Positions 7,380 through 16,121 of a DNA stretch of 64,000 nucleotides are shown piece by piece. The notes beneath the pieces are model-generated. The model saw only the letters and a program-made list of their open reading frames with translations. It made no database searches and was not told the DNA's origin. The stretch covers positions 372,001 to 436,000 of the forward strand of contig CAVWSB010000010.1 in NCBI GenBank assembly GCA_963757565.1, written 5' to 3'. The DNA is from PALSA-894 sp963757565. Its GTDB lineage: Bacteria; Pseudomonadota; Alphaproteobacteria; Rhizobiales; Xanthobacteraceae. Each line of letters opens with the position of its first letter. Position 1 is the stretch's first letter. The position numbers and the translations under genes are program-made.

Positions 7380-9785
7380 ATGCGTGGGCGGGATATTGGA
7401 ATTGGCGGAGCGTCGGCGCTGTTGTGCGCGCTGACCTCGTTCTTCGCACACGCTCAGACGGTGCTGCCTGAAATCCAGATCATCTCGACCTCGCCGCTCG
7501 GCGCCGGCATCGACCGCGACAAGGTTCCGGCGCTGGCTCAGTCGATTACGTCGGAGGATATCGCGCGCACCAGCAGTCCCAACATCACCGATACGCTTTT
7601 CCAAAATATCCCCGGCGTCAGCACATCCGACCAGCAGGGCAACAGTTTCCAGACCGACATCCGCTATCGCGGCTTTGTCGCCTCCCCGGTGCCGGGTCAG
7701 CCGCAGGGCCTCGCGGTTTACCTGAACGGCATGCGCATCAACGAGGCGTTCGGCGACACGGTGAACTTCGACTTCATCCCGACCAACGCGGTCGATCGAG
7801 CCGACATCCAGTCGAACAATCCGGTGTTCGGCCTGAACGCGCTCGGCGGCGCGATCAATTTCCAGATGAAGAACGCTTTCAACTTTCACGGCTTCGAAGG
7901 CGAGTTTCTGCTCGGCTCCTACGGACGCATTTCGACCGGGATGCAGTACGGTATCCAGAAGGACGATGTCGCCGCCTATATCGCGGTGCAGGGAATGAAC
8001 GAGACCGGATGGCGCCCGCAATCGCCGAGTGAATTGGCGCGCGTCTATGCGGATATCGGCTGGCGTCATGACGGCAACGAAGTTCACGTCACATTCGGCG
8101 CCGCGTCGAACTCCTTCGGTGTTGTCGCGGCAACACCGATTGAATTGCTCCAGCAGAATTGGAGCTCGATCTATACTTGGCCACAAACCACGCTGAACCA
8201 GAACATCTTCGGCTCCGTCAACGGCAAGTACATGGTGACGGATAACTGGACGCTGCAGGGCAACTTCTACGCCCGCAGCTTCAAGCAGGCGCATGTCGAC
8301 GGCAACGGTGCGGACGTCGAGCGGTGCAGCAACGCGTCGTCATTCCCCAACCGGCTTTGTCTCGAAGACGACGGCTTCCCGCGCCCGACCCCGGTGACGG
8401 CCGCATTCCGCAATCAGTTCGTGATCCTCGATCAGAACAACAATCCGATCCCCTGCCCGCCCGGCGCCGGCAATACTTGCGCGCCCGTGCCGTATGGTAC
8501 GCTTGATCGCACCAACACCGACAGCGTGACCGTCGGCGCCTCGCTGCAAGCGACCAGCGATGCAAGGCTGTTCGATCATGGTAACCGCTTCGCCATCGGC
8601 GGCAGCATCGATCACAGCTGGACCAACTTCACATCGTCCAGCACGCTCGCCCTTATCAATCCCGACCTCTCAATCACGACGACCAATGGAAGCATTCCAG
8701 GCCTCCGGTCGGTCATTCACACGCTGGGCAACATCGGATTCATCCCGGTCAATCTCAACGCGCAGAACAATTATCTCGGCCTGTTCGCCACCGACACGTT
8801 CGACATCACCTCGCAGCTATCCGTGACGGCCGGCGGGCGGCTCAATATCGCACAACTCCAGATGACCGACCTCACCGGCGCATCGCCTGACCTGAACAAC
8901 AATCTGACCTACACGCGCTTCAATCCGCTGGTCGGCGTGACCTACAAGATTGTGCCGGGGCTGACCGCCTATGGTGGATACTCGGAATCGAACCGCGCGC
9001 CGACGCCGCTTGAACTCGGCTGCTCCAATCCGAACAAGCCCTGCCTGATCGAGAGCGCGCTCGTCTCCGATCCGCCGCTCAACCAGGTGGTCTCCCGCAC
9101 CTACGAGGCGGGCCTGCGCGGCGACCTGCCGGTGTGGAACGGCCGCTTCGACTGGAAGCTCGGCGCCTACCGCACCGACGTGACCGACGACATCATCACC
9201 ACCGCCAGCAATCTCCAGGGCCGCGGCGTGTTCCAGAACGTTCCGGCGACCCGACGCCAGGGCATCGAGGCGGGCGCGCGTTATGTCGAGCCGCGCTGGA
9301 TGGCGTATGCGAGCTACAGCTTCATCGACGCGACCTATCAGTTCAATGGCACGGTCGCTTCGCCGAACAATCCGATGGCCGATGCGGACGGCAATATCTT
9401 CATCGTGCCGGGTAACAAGATCCCGGCCATCCCGGCGCATCAGTTCAAGGCAGGCGCCGAAATCGCAGTGACGCCGGAATGGAAGATCGGTGCGGACGTG
9501 GCCGTGATCGGCAGCCAGTATTTCGTCGGCGACGACGGCAATCAGAACGCCAAGGTACCGGCCTACTGGACCACCAACCTGCACACCTCGTACCAGATCA
9601 CCAAGGAATTTCAGGTGTTCGGGCTGGTCACCAACGTGTTCAACCAGCGCTACTATACCTACGGCAGCTACTTCCAGCTCGACGGCGTCTCGAAGGCGGT
9701 CACCTACACGTTCAGCGATCCGCGCACGATCACGCCGGCACAGCCGCTTGCTTTCTATGGCGGACTGCGCGTGAGGCTGAACTGA
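7380..9785 (+). CDS. TonB-dependent outer-membrane receptor
   Basis: An 801-residue receptor. A signal peptide ends AHA-Q at about residue 25, the plug domain covers about 45-165 (ALAQSITSEDIA, DIRYRGF, GLAVYLNGMRI, GLNALGGAINFQ) and a 22-strand barrel follows with the terminal pattern FYGGLRVRLN. Its ligand cannot be read from the sequence. It follows the two-component pair and a candidate operator, and lies next to C1 genes, where receptors such as LutH for lanthanide-chelate uptake occur in methylotrophs; iron or another chelate is equally possible. The gene has no frameshift. Confidence 0.92.
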   Translation: MRGRDIGIGGASALLCALTSFFAHAQTVLPEIQIISTSPLGAGIDRDKVPALAQSITSEDIARTSSPNITDTLFQNIPGVSTSDQQGNSFQTDIRYRGFVASPVPGQPQGLAVYLNGMRINEAFGDTVNFDFIPTNAVDRADIQSNNPVFGLNALGGAINFQMKNAFNFHGFEGEFLLGSYGRISTGMQYGIQKDDVAAYIAVQGMNETGWRPQSPSELARVYADIGWRHDGNEVHVTFGAASNSFGVVAATPIELLQQNWSSIYTWPQTTLNQNIFGSVNGKYMVTDNWTLQGNFYARSFKQAHVDGNGADVERCSNASSFPNRLCLEDDGFPRPTPVTAAFRNQFVILDQNNNPIPCPPGAGNTCAPVPYGTLDRTNTDSVTVGASLQATSDARLFDHGNRFAIGGSIDHSWTNFTSSSTLALINPDLSITTTNGSIPGLRSVIHTLGNIGFIPVNLNAQNNYLGLFATDTFDITSQLSVTAGGRLNIAQLQMTDLTGASPDLNNNLTYTRFNPLVGVTYKIVPGLTAYGGYSESNRAPTPLELGCSNPNKPCLIESALVSDPPLNQVVSRTYEAGLRGDLPVWNGRFDWKLGAYRTDVTDDIITTASNLQGRGVFQNVPATRRQGIEAGARYVEPRWMAYASYSFIDATYQFNGTVASPNNPMADADGNIFIVPGNKIPAIPAHQFKAGAEIAVTPEWKIGADVAVIGSQYFVGDDGNQNAKVPAYWTTNLHTSYQITKEFQVFGLVTNVFNQRYYTYGSYFQLDGVSKAVTYTFSDPRTITPAQPLAFYGGLRVRLN

Positions 9786-9795
9786 GCAAACCGAA

Positions 9796-10176
9796 TTACG
9801 AGCGTGCCGCGCTGGTCTTGGTGACTTCCAGGGTGTCACCATTCTCGCCGCAGGTTGCGGTCATTTGATCGCCCTCGGCGCTGCCGAGCCCCATGCTCTC
9901 GCCCGGCGCCATCCCGAAACTCATACGAGCTGCTGGCGGTGCTTGCCCGACATCCGGATCAATCGCCTCGGCAATCATCAGCGTAACCTGGCACTTGCCC
10001 GCCACCGTCTGGAAATATCCGATCGCGCGCTTGCTGCCGACCAGATAGCTCAGCGCCTGCGTGGCGCGGAAAACCTGCGGTCCGCCCATTCGTGCCGACG
10101 CAACGCTGGTACCGGCGGCCGCGATGAGAGCACCTGAAACGAGAAGCGCCGGAAACCGGCGGATGAAAATAGACAT
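9796..10176 (-). CDS. Small secreted protein of unknown function
   Basis: A 126-residue protein convergent with the TonB receptor, ten bases from its stop. The ATG at 10176 is preceded by AGGATT and opens a clear signal peptide (RRFPALLVSGALIAAAG, cleavage near VASA). The mature part has two cysteines (GKCQV, ATCGE), suggesting one disulfide in the periplasm. No family is recognised. The 283 bases between it and the next gene hold both divergent promoters; I see no clear motif there. Confidence 0.7.
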   Translation of the reverse strand: MSIFIRRFPALLVSGALIAAAGTSVASARMGGPQVFRATQALSYLVGSKRAIGYFQTVAGKCQVTLMIAEAIDPDVGQAPPAARMSFGMAPGESMGLGSAEGDQMTATCGENGDTLEVTKTSAARS

Positions 10177-10459
10177 GATCGCAATCCTCTTCGTCCGGGT
10201 ATGAAAAGAAGATCGCCGAACGCGGCCCCGGCCCCGCCTCGGCACTTGCCCGTTAGTCGGTGGACCGGCCCAACCGGTTCAAGGATTCAGCACAAAAGCC
10301 ACAAAATCACACGATCCGCCGACGGGGACGACGGGTCAAAATGCCCCTTACGGGCCTTGGATATTCCGATTAGGGTTCGGCCACGAAGGACGGGTCTCGA
10401 ATGCCCGCCAGGCGGCAAGCAAAATCAATGACTTGCTGCGAACGCTGGGAGGATACCAC

Positions 10460-11632
10460 ATGCGCAAGACTCTGTTGCTGAGCGCCGCCCTGCTCGCGCT
10501 GTCCGCTGGCGCGGCGAGCGCGCAGAAGACCATCAAGATCGGCTTCGTCTCGACCTTTTCCGGTCCGACTGCCGTGATCGGCAACGACATGCGCAACTCC
10601 TTCGAGCTTGCGCTCGACCATCTCGGACGCAAGATCGGCGGCGCGCCGGTCGAGGTGATCTACGAGGACGATCAGCAGAAGCCCGAGGTCGGCAAGCAGA
10701 AGACCGAGAAGCTGATCGAGAGCGACCAGGTCGATTTCATCGTCGGCTACATCTGGTCGAACGTGTTCCTCGCATCGCTCAAGCCCGCGGTCGACTCCAA
10801 GACCTTCATGATCTCGACCAACGCCGGGCCCTCGCAGGTCGCAGGCGAATTGTGCTCGCCATACGTGTTCTCGACCTCGTGGCAAAACGACCAGACGCCG
10901 GCCGCGATGGGCCTCTACATGAACAAGAAGGGCGTGAAGAGCGCGTTCCTGATCGGCCCGAACTACGCGGCCGGCAAGGACATGCTGGCGGGCCTCATCT
11001 CGACCTTCAAGGGACAGATCCTCGGCCAGGAATACACCAAGTGGCCGGACCAGCTCGACTTCTCGGCTGAGCTTTCCAAAGCGCGTGCCGCGAAGCCCGA
11101 GGCGATCTTCGTGTTTTATCCGGGCGCGGCCGGCATCCAGTTTCTCACGCAATACGCGCAGGCCGGCCTGAAGGGACAGATCCCACTCTACACCGCGTTC
11201 ACGATCGACGAAACGACGCTGCCGCGCCAGGGCGAGCTCGCGATCGGCGTGCCGGGCGCGCAGGAGTGGGTGAATGATCTGCCGAACGAGCAGAACAAAA
11301 AGTATGTCGGCGACTATCTCAAGAAATACACCGGCACCCGTCCCTCGTTCTATGGCGCGCAGACTTACGACGCGGCGTATCTGATCGACTCCGCGCTCGC
11401 CGCCACCAAAGGTGACACCAGCGACAAGGAAGCGCTGCGCAAGGCGATGGAAAAGGCCGATTTCAAATCCGTGCGCGGGCCGTTCAAGTTCGGCAACAAC
11501 CACATTCCGATTCAGAACTACTATCTGCAGGACGTAGTGAAGGATGCCGACGGCAAGCTCGTGCTCAGGACAGTCGAGACGATCGTGGAGAACGATCAGG
11601 ATCGCTTCCACGACAAATGCCCGATGAAGTGA
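10460..11632 (+). CDS. Branched-chain-type ABC substrate-binding protein
   Basis: Periplasmic binding protein of 390 residues, Leu/Ile/Val (peripla_BP_6) family. A signal peptide ends ASA-Q at about residue 21, followed by TIKIGFVSTFSGPTAVIGNDM. The ATG at 10460 follows GGGAGGA with seven-base spacing. It heads a short operon with LivH and LivM permeases. Ligand is unknown; this family binds amino acids, aromatic acids, ureas and other carboxylates. Confidence 0.92.
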   Translation: MRKTLLLSAALLALSAGAASAQKTIKIGFVSTFSGPTAVIGNDMRNSFELALDHLGRKIGGAPVEVIYEDDQQKPEVGKQKTEKLIESDQVDFIVGYIWSNVFLASLKPAVDSKTFMISTNAGPSQVAGELCSPYVFSTSWQNDQTPAAMGLYMNKKGVKSAFLIGPNYAAGKDMLAGLISTFKGQILGQEYTKWPDQLDFSAELSKARAAKPEAIFVFYPGAAGIQFLTQYAQAGLKGQIPLYTAFTIDETTLPRQGELAIGVPGAQEWVNDLPNEQNKKYVGDYLKKYTGTRPSFYGAQTYDAAYLIDSALAATKGDTSDKEALRKAMEKADFKSVRGPFKFGNNHIPIQNYYLQDVVKDADGKLVLRTVETIVENDQDRFHDKCPMK

Positions 11633-11695
11633 TCGCATCCTAGTGCATCGGCCGCGCCGCATTTAAGCTGCCGTTTCGCCGCGCGGGGGAACGGC

Positions 11696-12613
11696 ATGCT
11701 TTATTTCATCGAGCAATGCCTCAACGGTCTGCAGGTCGGCATGCTGCTGTTCCTGCTCGCGGCCGGGCTGACGCTCATCTTCGGCATCATGAATCTGGTG
11801 AACTTGGCGCACGGCTCGCTCTACATGCTGGGCGCCTACTTCGCCGCGACGTTCGCGGCATGGACCGGCAGCTTCCTCGCCGCCGTGGTGCTGACCATCG
11901 CTGCGACGCTCGTCGTCGGCATGGCGCTCGAGGTGATCGCGATGCGCCACCTCTACGGGCGCGATCATCTCGATCACGTGCTCGGCACGTTCGGCCTGAT
12001 CCTGTTCTTCAATGAGGCGGTGCGGCTGATCTGGGGCCCGGCCGGCATGAACCTCGCGGTGCCGATGTGGCTCAACACCGCGGTCGAGATCATACCCGGC
12101 ATTTTTTATCCGGCTTACCGGCTCGCGATCATCGTGGTGGCGCTCGCCGTCGCAGTTTTCCTCTACGCGCTGGTCATGCGCACGCGCATCGGCATGTTGA
12201 TCCGCGCCGGTGCCTCCGACCGCGAAATGGTTGGCGCGCTCGGCGTCAACATCAAGCTGCTCTCCACGCTGATCTTCGGCATCGGCGCGGCGCTCGCCGG
12301 CCTCGCCGGCCTGATGCAGGCGCCGATCCTCACCGCGCAGATCGGCATGGGCGAAAACATTCTGATCGTCACGCTGGTGGTCATCATCATCGGCGGCATC
12401 GGCTCGATCCGCGGCGCATTCATCGCCTCGGTCTTCGTCGGCCTGACCGACACGGTCGGCCGCGCCTTCCTGCCCGACCTGCTCAAGCTGGTCCTGAGCC
12501 AAGCCGCCGCCTCCACCGCGGGCCCTGCTCTTTCGTCGATGCTGATCTATCTCGTGATGGCGGTGATCCTGATCGTACGGCCCGAAGGTCTGTTCCCGGC
12601 AGCGGGCAAATGA
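11696..12613 (+). CDS. LivH-type ABC permease
   Basis: Inner-membrane permease of 305 residues with about eight hydrophobic helices. It begins LYFIEQCLNGLQVGMLLFLL and has the family loop GLTLIFGIMNLVNLAHG near residue 22-38 and the EAA-like region GALGVNIKLLSTLIFGIG. It overlaps LivM by four bases (ATGA). It pairs with the binding protein 63 bases upstream. Confidence 0.93.
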   Translation: MLYFIEQCLNGLQVGMLLFLLAAGLTLIFGIMNLVNLAHGSLYMLGAYFAATFAAWTGSFLAAVVLTIAATLVVGMALEVIAMRHLYGRDHLDHVLGTFGLILFFNEAVRLIWGPAGMNLAVPMWLNTAVEIIPGIFYPAYRLAIIVVALAVAVFLYALVMRTRIGMLIRAGASDREMVGALGVNIKLLSTLIFGIGAALAGLAGLMQAPILTAQIGMGENILIVTLVVIIIGGIGSIRGAFIASVFVGLTDTVGRAFLPDLLKLVLSQAAASTAGPALSSMLIYLVMAVILIVRPEGLFPAAGK

Positions 12614-13572
12614 ACCTCCGCGACCCGCGCATCGGGCTGATCGCGCTGCTGCTGCTGTTTCTTCTGCTGCTGCCCCTCTACGTCGCGGCCGGCGGCAACA
12701 CCTTCCTGCTCATCCTGTTCACCCGTATCGTGATCCTCGCGCTCGCCGCCACCAGCCTCAATCTCATCCTCGGATATGGCGGCATGGTGAGCTTCGGGCA
12801 TGCCGTCTATCTCGGCATCGGCGGCTACGTGGTCGGCATTCTGGCTAAGGAAGGCATCAATGCGGGCGCCATCCAATGGCTGCTCGCACTCGCCGTCTCC
12901 GCGCTGTTCGCGCTGGTGATCGGCGCGTTTTCACTGCGCACACGTGGCGTTTACTTCATCATGATCACGCTCGCCTTCGGACAGATGATCTATTACGTCG
13001 GCGTCAGCCTCGACCGTTACGGCGGCGACGACGGCCTTACGATTTATCGCCGCAGCCAATTCGGCCTGCTCAATCTCTCCAACAAGATCGTCTTCTACTA
13101 CGTCTGCCTCGCGCTCCTGCTCGCGACGATTGCTCTCGTCTACCGCGTCGTGAATGCGCGCTTCGGCATGGTGATCCGCGGCGCATTTTCGAACGAGCGC
13201 CGCATGCGGGCGCTCGGTTTCCCGGTCTACCGCTACCGGCTCGCTTGCTTCGTCATCGCCGGCACGCTGTGCGGCTTGGCCGGCGTGCTGCTCGCCAATC
13301 ACACGGATTTCGTCAGCCCCGCGATGATGCACTGGACGCGCTCGGGCGATCTCATCGTCATGGTGGTGCTCGGCGGCATGGGCTCGCCATTCGGGCCGCT
13401 GATCGGTGCGGTGATGCTGCTCGTACTCGAAGAAGCGCTCTCCGGCATCACCGAATACTGGCAGATCATTTTGGGACCGCTGCTGCTGCTCGTCGTGATC
13501 TTTGCGCGCGGCGGCATCGACGGCATGCTGCGGACGCGGTACCCCGAGAACGTCAGCCCCGTTCCACGATGA
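12610..13572 (+). CDS. LivM-type ABC permease
   Basis: Second permease of this importer, 320 residues, about nine to ten membrane helices. Family text includes LNLILGYGGMVSFGHAVYLG near residue 48 and LGGMGSPFGPLIGA near 260. The start is the ATG overlapping the LivH stop. No LivG/LivF ATPase follows; the next gene is convergent and overlaps its end by 20 bases, so ATPases must come from elsewhere. Confidence 0.93.
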   Translation: MNLRDPRIGLIALLLLFLLLLPLYVAAGGNTFLLILFTRIVILALAATSLNLILGYGGMVSFGHAVYLGIGGYVVGILAKEGINAGAIQWLLALAVSALFALVIGAFSLRTRGVYFIMITLAFGQMIYYVGVSLDRYGGDDGLTIYRRSQFGLLNLSNKIVFYYVCLALLLATIALVYRVVNARFGMVIRGAFSNERRMRALGFPVYRYRLACFVIAGTLCGLAGVLLANHTDFVSPAMMHWTRSGDLIVMVVLGGMGSPFGPLIGAVMLLVLEEALSGITEYWQIILGPLLLLVVIFARGGIDGMLRTRYPENVSPVPR

Positions 13573-14680
13573 CCGCGACCGGCCCGCCGCCGTCCGGACC
13601 CTGATGTTCTGCGCCGCCCGAGACGTAAATCTCGGCGTGGCCGACGAGCCCGGCGAGCGCACCGCACACGAATGCGCGCGCGTGTCGGGTGGAGGAAATA
13701 TCGGAATCGTCCAGCATGGTGTGGCGAAAGCCGCGAAGCTTGCCATCATGGCTCGCCTCGGCCTTGGCCAGCATTGCGACCAAGCGGCCGTCGAGGCGCG
13801 CGAGGGCGGCGCGCACCGGCGCGACGTCGATCGCGTCGGCCATCACGGCGTGATCGACCGCGAGGCGGCCGCTCCATGAATCCGACATGCCGAGCACGAT
13901 GATCTCATGGTTCATCAGCTCGATTCCCGCCGATGCGCTGGCGCGGCCGGAGAAAAACGAAAAGTCGGCACCGATGGCGGCCTCTATGATTGTCGCGCGT
14001 GGAATCTCGCCGAGTGCGACCGCGACGCCGAGCGAACTTGCGGCGCGCGAAAGGCCCATTGAGCGCAGCGTGTCATGCGTCGCGACGGCTTCGCTGCGCG
14101 CGGTGGCGTCGCCAACGCGCTGCTGGGTGAGCAGCGGACACTTGATCTGCACGAAATGCACATCGCCTGCATCGGCGATCTGCGCATCCGCCATCGCGGC
14201 GCGCACGCCGGCCGCGACGATGTCGACCTGTGCGAGACGGCCGATCTGTCAGGGCTTCAGTTCGGGCGTATGGGCGCGGCCGATGGCGAGCGCCGTGGGT
14301 GACGAAGTTGGCCTCCGCTCGTCCCCGCGAAAGCGGGGACCCAGTGCCTGGTCCCGGACTCCCGCTTTCGCGGGAGTGAGCGGAATGTTGTCGAGGCGCT
14401 CGAACACCACCCAGTGCGGTGCCATCGCGCCCTCGGTGCCGCCGGACATCACGAGGCAAACATCCTTCGCGCGCGCGCCGAGGTGTTTTTCCAGCATCAG
14501 CGTCAGGCTTTGTGTCGCAAAGCCGCGCGTGAAGTCGTTGACGTTGCCGTTGCCCTCGGTCTTGCCGAGGATCGCGACGATGCCGGCCGGATCGATGCGG
14601 CCTTGCGCGATGTCGGCCTCGATACCGCTCACGTCATTCGGTGCGGCGGCGGAGATGCGATGGACCTTGGCGACGGGCAT
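13553..14680 (-). pseudogene. Cyanuric acid amidohydrolase/barbiturase-like gene, interrupted
   Basis: The product resembles the AtzD/TrzD/barbiturase ring-opening amidohydrolases, which hydrolyse cyanuric acid or barbiturate with Ser-Lys pairs. Family text includes VCLVMSGGTEGAMAPHW in the N-terminal third, HFVQIKCPLLT in the middle, and the C-terminal ARAFVCGALAGLVGHAEIYVSGGAEHQGPDGGGPVAVI. Two defects are present. A double-hairpin repeat (14321-14377) is inserted in frame in a linker. A TGA at 14247-14249 interrupts LKP*QIGRLAQVD, with the reading frame the same on both sides. Unlike other breaks in this window, deleting one base does not repair the TGA. ATG 14680 is the best start, one base after the upstream gene. 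Confidence 0.75.
14321..14377. repeat. Double-hairpin palindromic repeat (Rhizobiales REP-like)
   Basis: Two 8-bp hairpins lie in tandem: GTCCCCGC-GAAA-GCGGGGAC at 14321-14340 and ACTCCCGC-TTTC-GCGGGAGT at 14358-14377. Read on the minus strand it encodes TPAKAGV...LGPRFRGDE, the tell-tale translation of a dispersed palindromic element common in alphaproteobacterial genomes. Here it sits inside an amidohydrolase gene and keeps the frame. Confidence 0.8.
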
Positions 14681-14681
14681 G

Positions 14682-16115
14682 TCAGCAGCACGGTGTTTCG
14701 AAATGGCCGCGCACCGCGCGCTCCAAGTGCGGCAGCGCGGCGGCCAGCATGGCATTCTCCGCAATGCCGTGGCGGAAGCGCGCAAGCAACTCCTGGTTCA
14801 TTGCCGCGAGATCAACACCGGGTACGATGCCGTCGTGCATGATTGTCTTGCCGGCGACGATCAGCTCCTTGATGTGGCGCGCGGTCGAACGCGCGAACAA
14901 GAGGTCGAGCGGATCGAGGTCCGGCCGCAGCCGGTCCTCGTCGAGTTTCTCCCAGTCGAGCAACAGAACGTCGGCCGGTGCGCCGGCTGTGAGCGCGCCG
15001 CCTTCGTCCCTGTTGGTGACAGAGCGCCGGCCGTTGAGAAGGATCGCGGTGAGGATCTGTTCGCGCGAAACCTTCGTCTCGAAGCCGATCGCGCCATGCA
15101 GCAGATCGGCGAGCCGCATTTCGCGCAGCGCGTCGTCGTCCTCGTCGAGCGTTGCGCCATCAAGCCCGAGCGCCACGCGACAGCCGCGCCGGATCATCTC
15201 CGGCAGTGGCGCGATGCCTGAGCGCAAATGCAGGTTCGACGAGGTGTTAACCGAAATGGTGACGCTACGCTCCGCGAGCAACTCCAGTTCATCCGGCCGC
15301 GCCCAAGCGCAATGCGCCAGCGTGAGCCGCTCGCTGAGGAATCCGATCGAGTCGAGGTAGCGCACGATGCCTTCGGGAAACTCACGATCGGCCCAGTCGC
15401 GCTGATAGCGCGTCTCCAGCAAGTGCATGTGGATGCGCCGGCCGGTCGCCGTCGAGGCCGCGGCGACGCCACGCAGCAATTCGTCGCTGCACCACTGCAC
15501 CGCGGCCGGACCGTACTGCACATCGAAGGTCTCGCTCTGACACGCGGCCGCGACGGCGTCGACCAACGCGATCTGCTCTTGTACGGGCAACGGCTTACGG
15601 ATGAAGCGCCGCTCGACCTCGGCACGCGCCTCAGCAGGAAGCGCCGCGAGGATCGGCTTGGAGGGGCCGTACACCAGTGGATTGCGGTCGCGCAACGCAG
15701 GCGCGAAACCGACGCGCACACCGACATTGGCGGCCGCGCGCGCGACCTCCTTCGCCTCGGTCACATAATCGGTCAGGCCCTGCGCGCGCGTGTAGTGCAC
15801 CATCACGCTGCCGGCGCCGCCGCGCGCTGAACGCGCAAGCGACACGGCGGTCGCGAGATATGGATCGACCGCGGGCAGCAGGGCGAGCCAGTGCAGCCAG
15901 ATCTCCAGCGGCTTGCCGGCGGTGCCGAACGACGACGAGCGCGCCGGGCGCGCATGGTCGTGTGCGTTGGCGAGTGCGGGCAGAGCGAACAACGACTCGG
16001 CTTGCGTGGCGGATTCGACGGCCGCGATGCGGGCGCCGTCGATGCGGATCGCATGATTGCGGACGGCGGCCGATGTGGCCGCCGGGAGGAGGTGGGCGCA
16101 GGCAATCTCGCGCAT
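14682..16115 (-). CDS. Metal-dependent amidohydrolase/deaminase
   Basis: Cytosolic hydrolase of 477 residues in the cytosine deaminase/TrzA-AtzB branch of the amidohydrolase superfamily. Metal ligands visible are NAHDH (about residue 52), HMHLLET (about 240), TLAHCAW (about 275) and the Asp in ALGLDGATLDED (about 328). Substrate is probably an N-heterocycle such as a triazine, pyrimidine or purine; context with a cyanurate/barbiturate-type gene downstream and an NMT1 transporter upstream supports this. The start at 16115 lies six bases after the stop of the binding-protein gene. Confidence 0.85.
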   Translation of the reverse strand: MREIACAHLLPAATSAAVRNHAIRIDGARIAAVESATQAESLFALPALANAHDHARPARSSSFGTAGKPLEIWLHWLALLPAVDPYLATAVSLARSARGGAGSVMVHYTRAQGLTDYVTEAKEVARAAANVGVRVGFAPALRDRNPLVYGPSKPILAALPAEARAEVERRFIRKPLPVQEQIALVDAVAAACQSETFDVQYGPAAVQWCSDELLRGVAAASTATGRRIHMHLLETRYQRDWADREFPEGIVRYLDSIGFLSERLTLAHCAWARPDELELLAERSVTISVNTSSNLHLRSGIAPLPEMIRRGCRVALGLDGATLDEDDDALREMRLADLLHGAIGFETKVSREQILTAILLNGRRSVTNRDEGGALTAGAPADVLLLDWEKLDEDRLRPDLDPLDLLFARSTARHIKELIVAGKTIMHDGIVPGVDLAAMNQELLARFRHGIAENAMLAAALPHLERAVRGHFETPCC

Positions 16116-16121
16116 CGGCCC

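Noticed and set aside
14310..14390. CRISPR-like or terminator structure
   Set aside because: Two different short hairpins, no repeats with spacers, and inside a coding frame; fits a REP-like element better.
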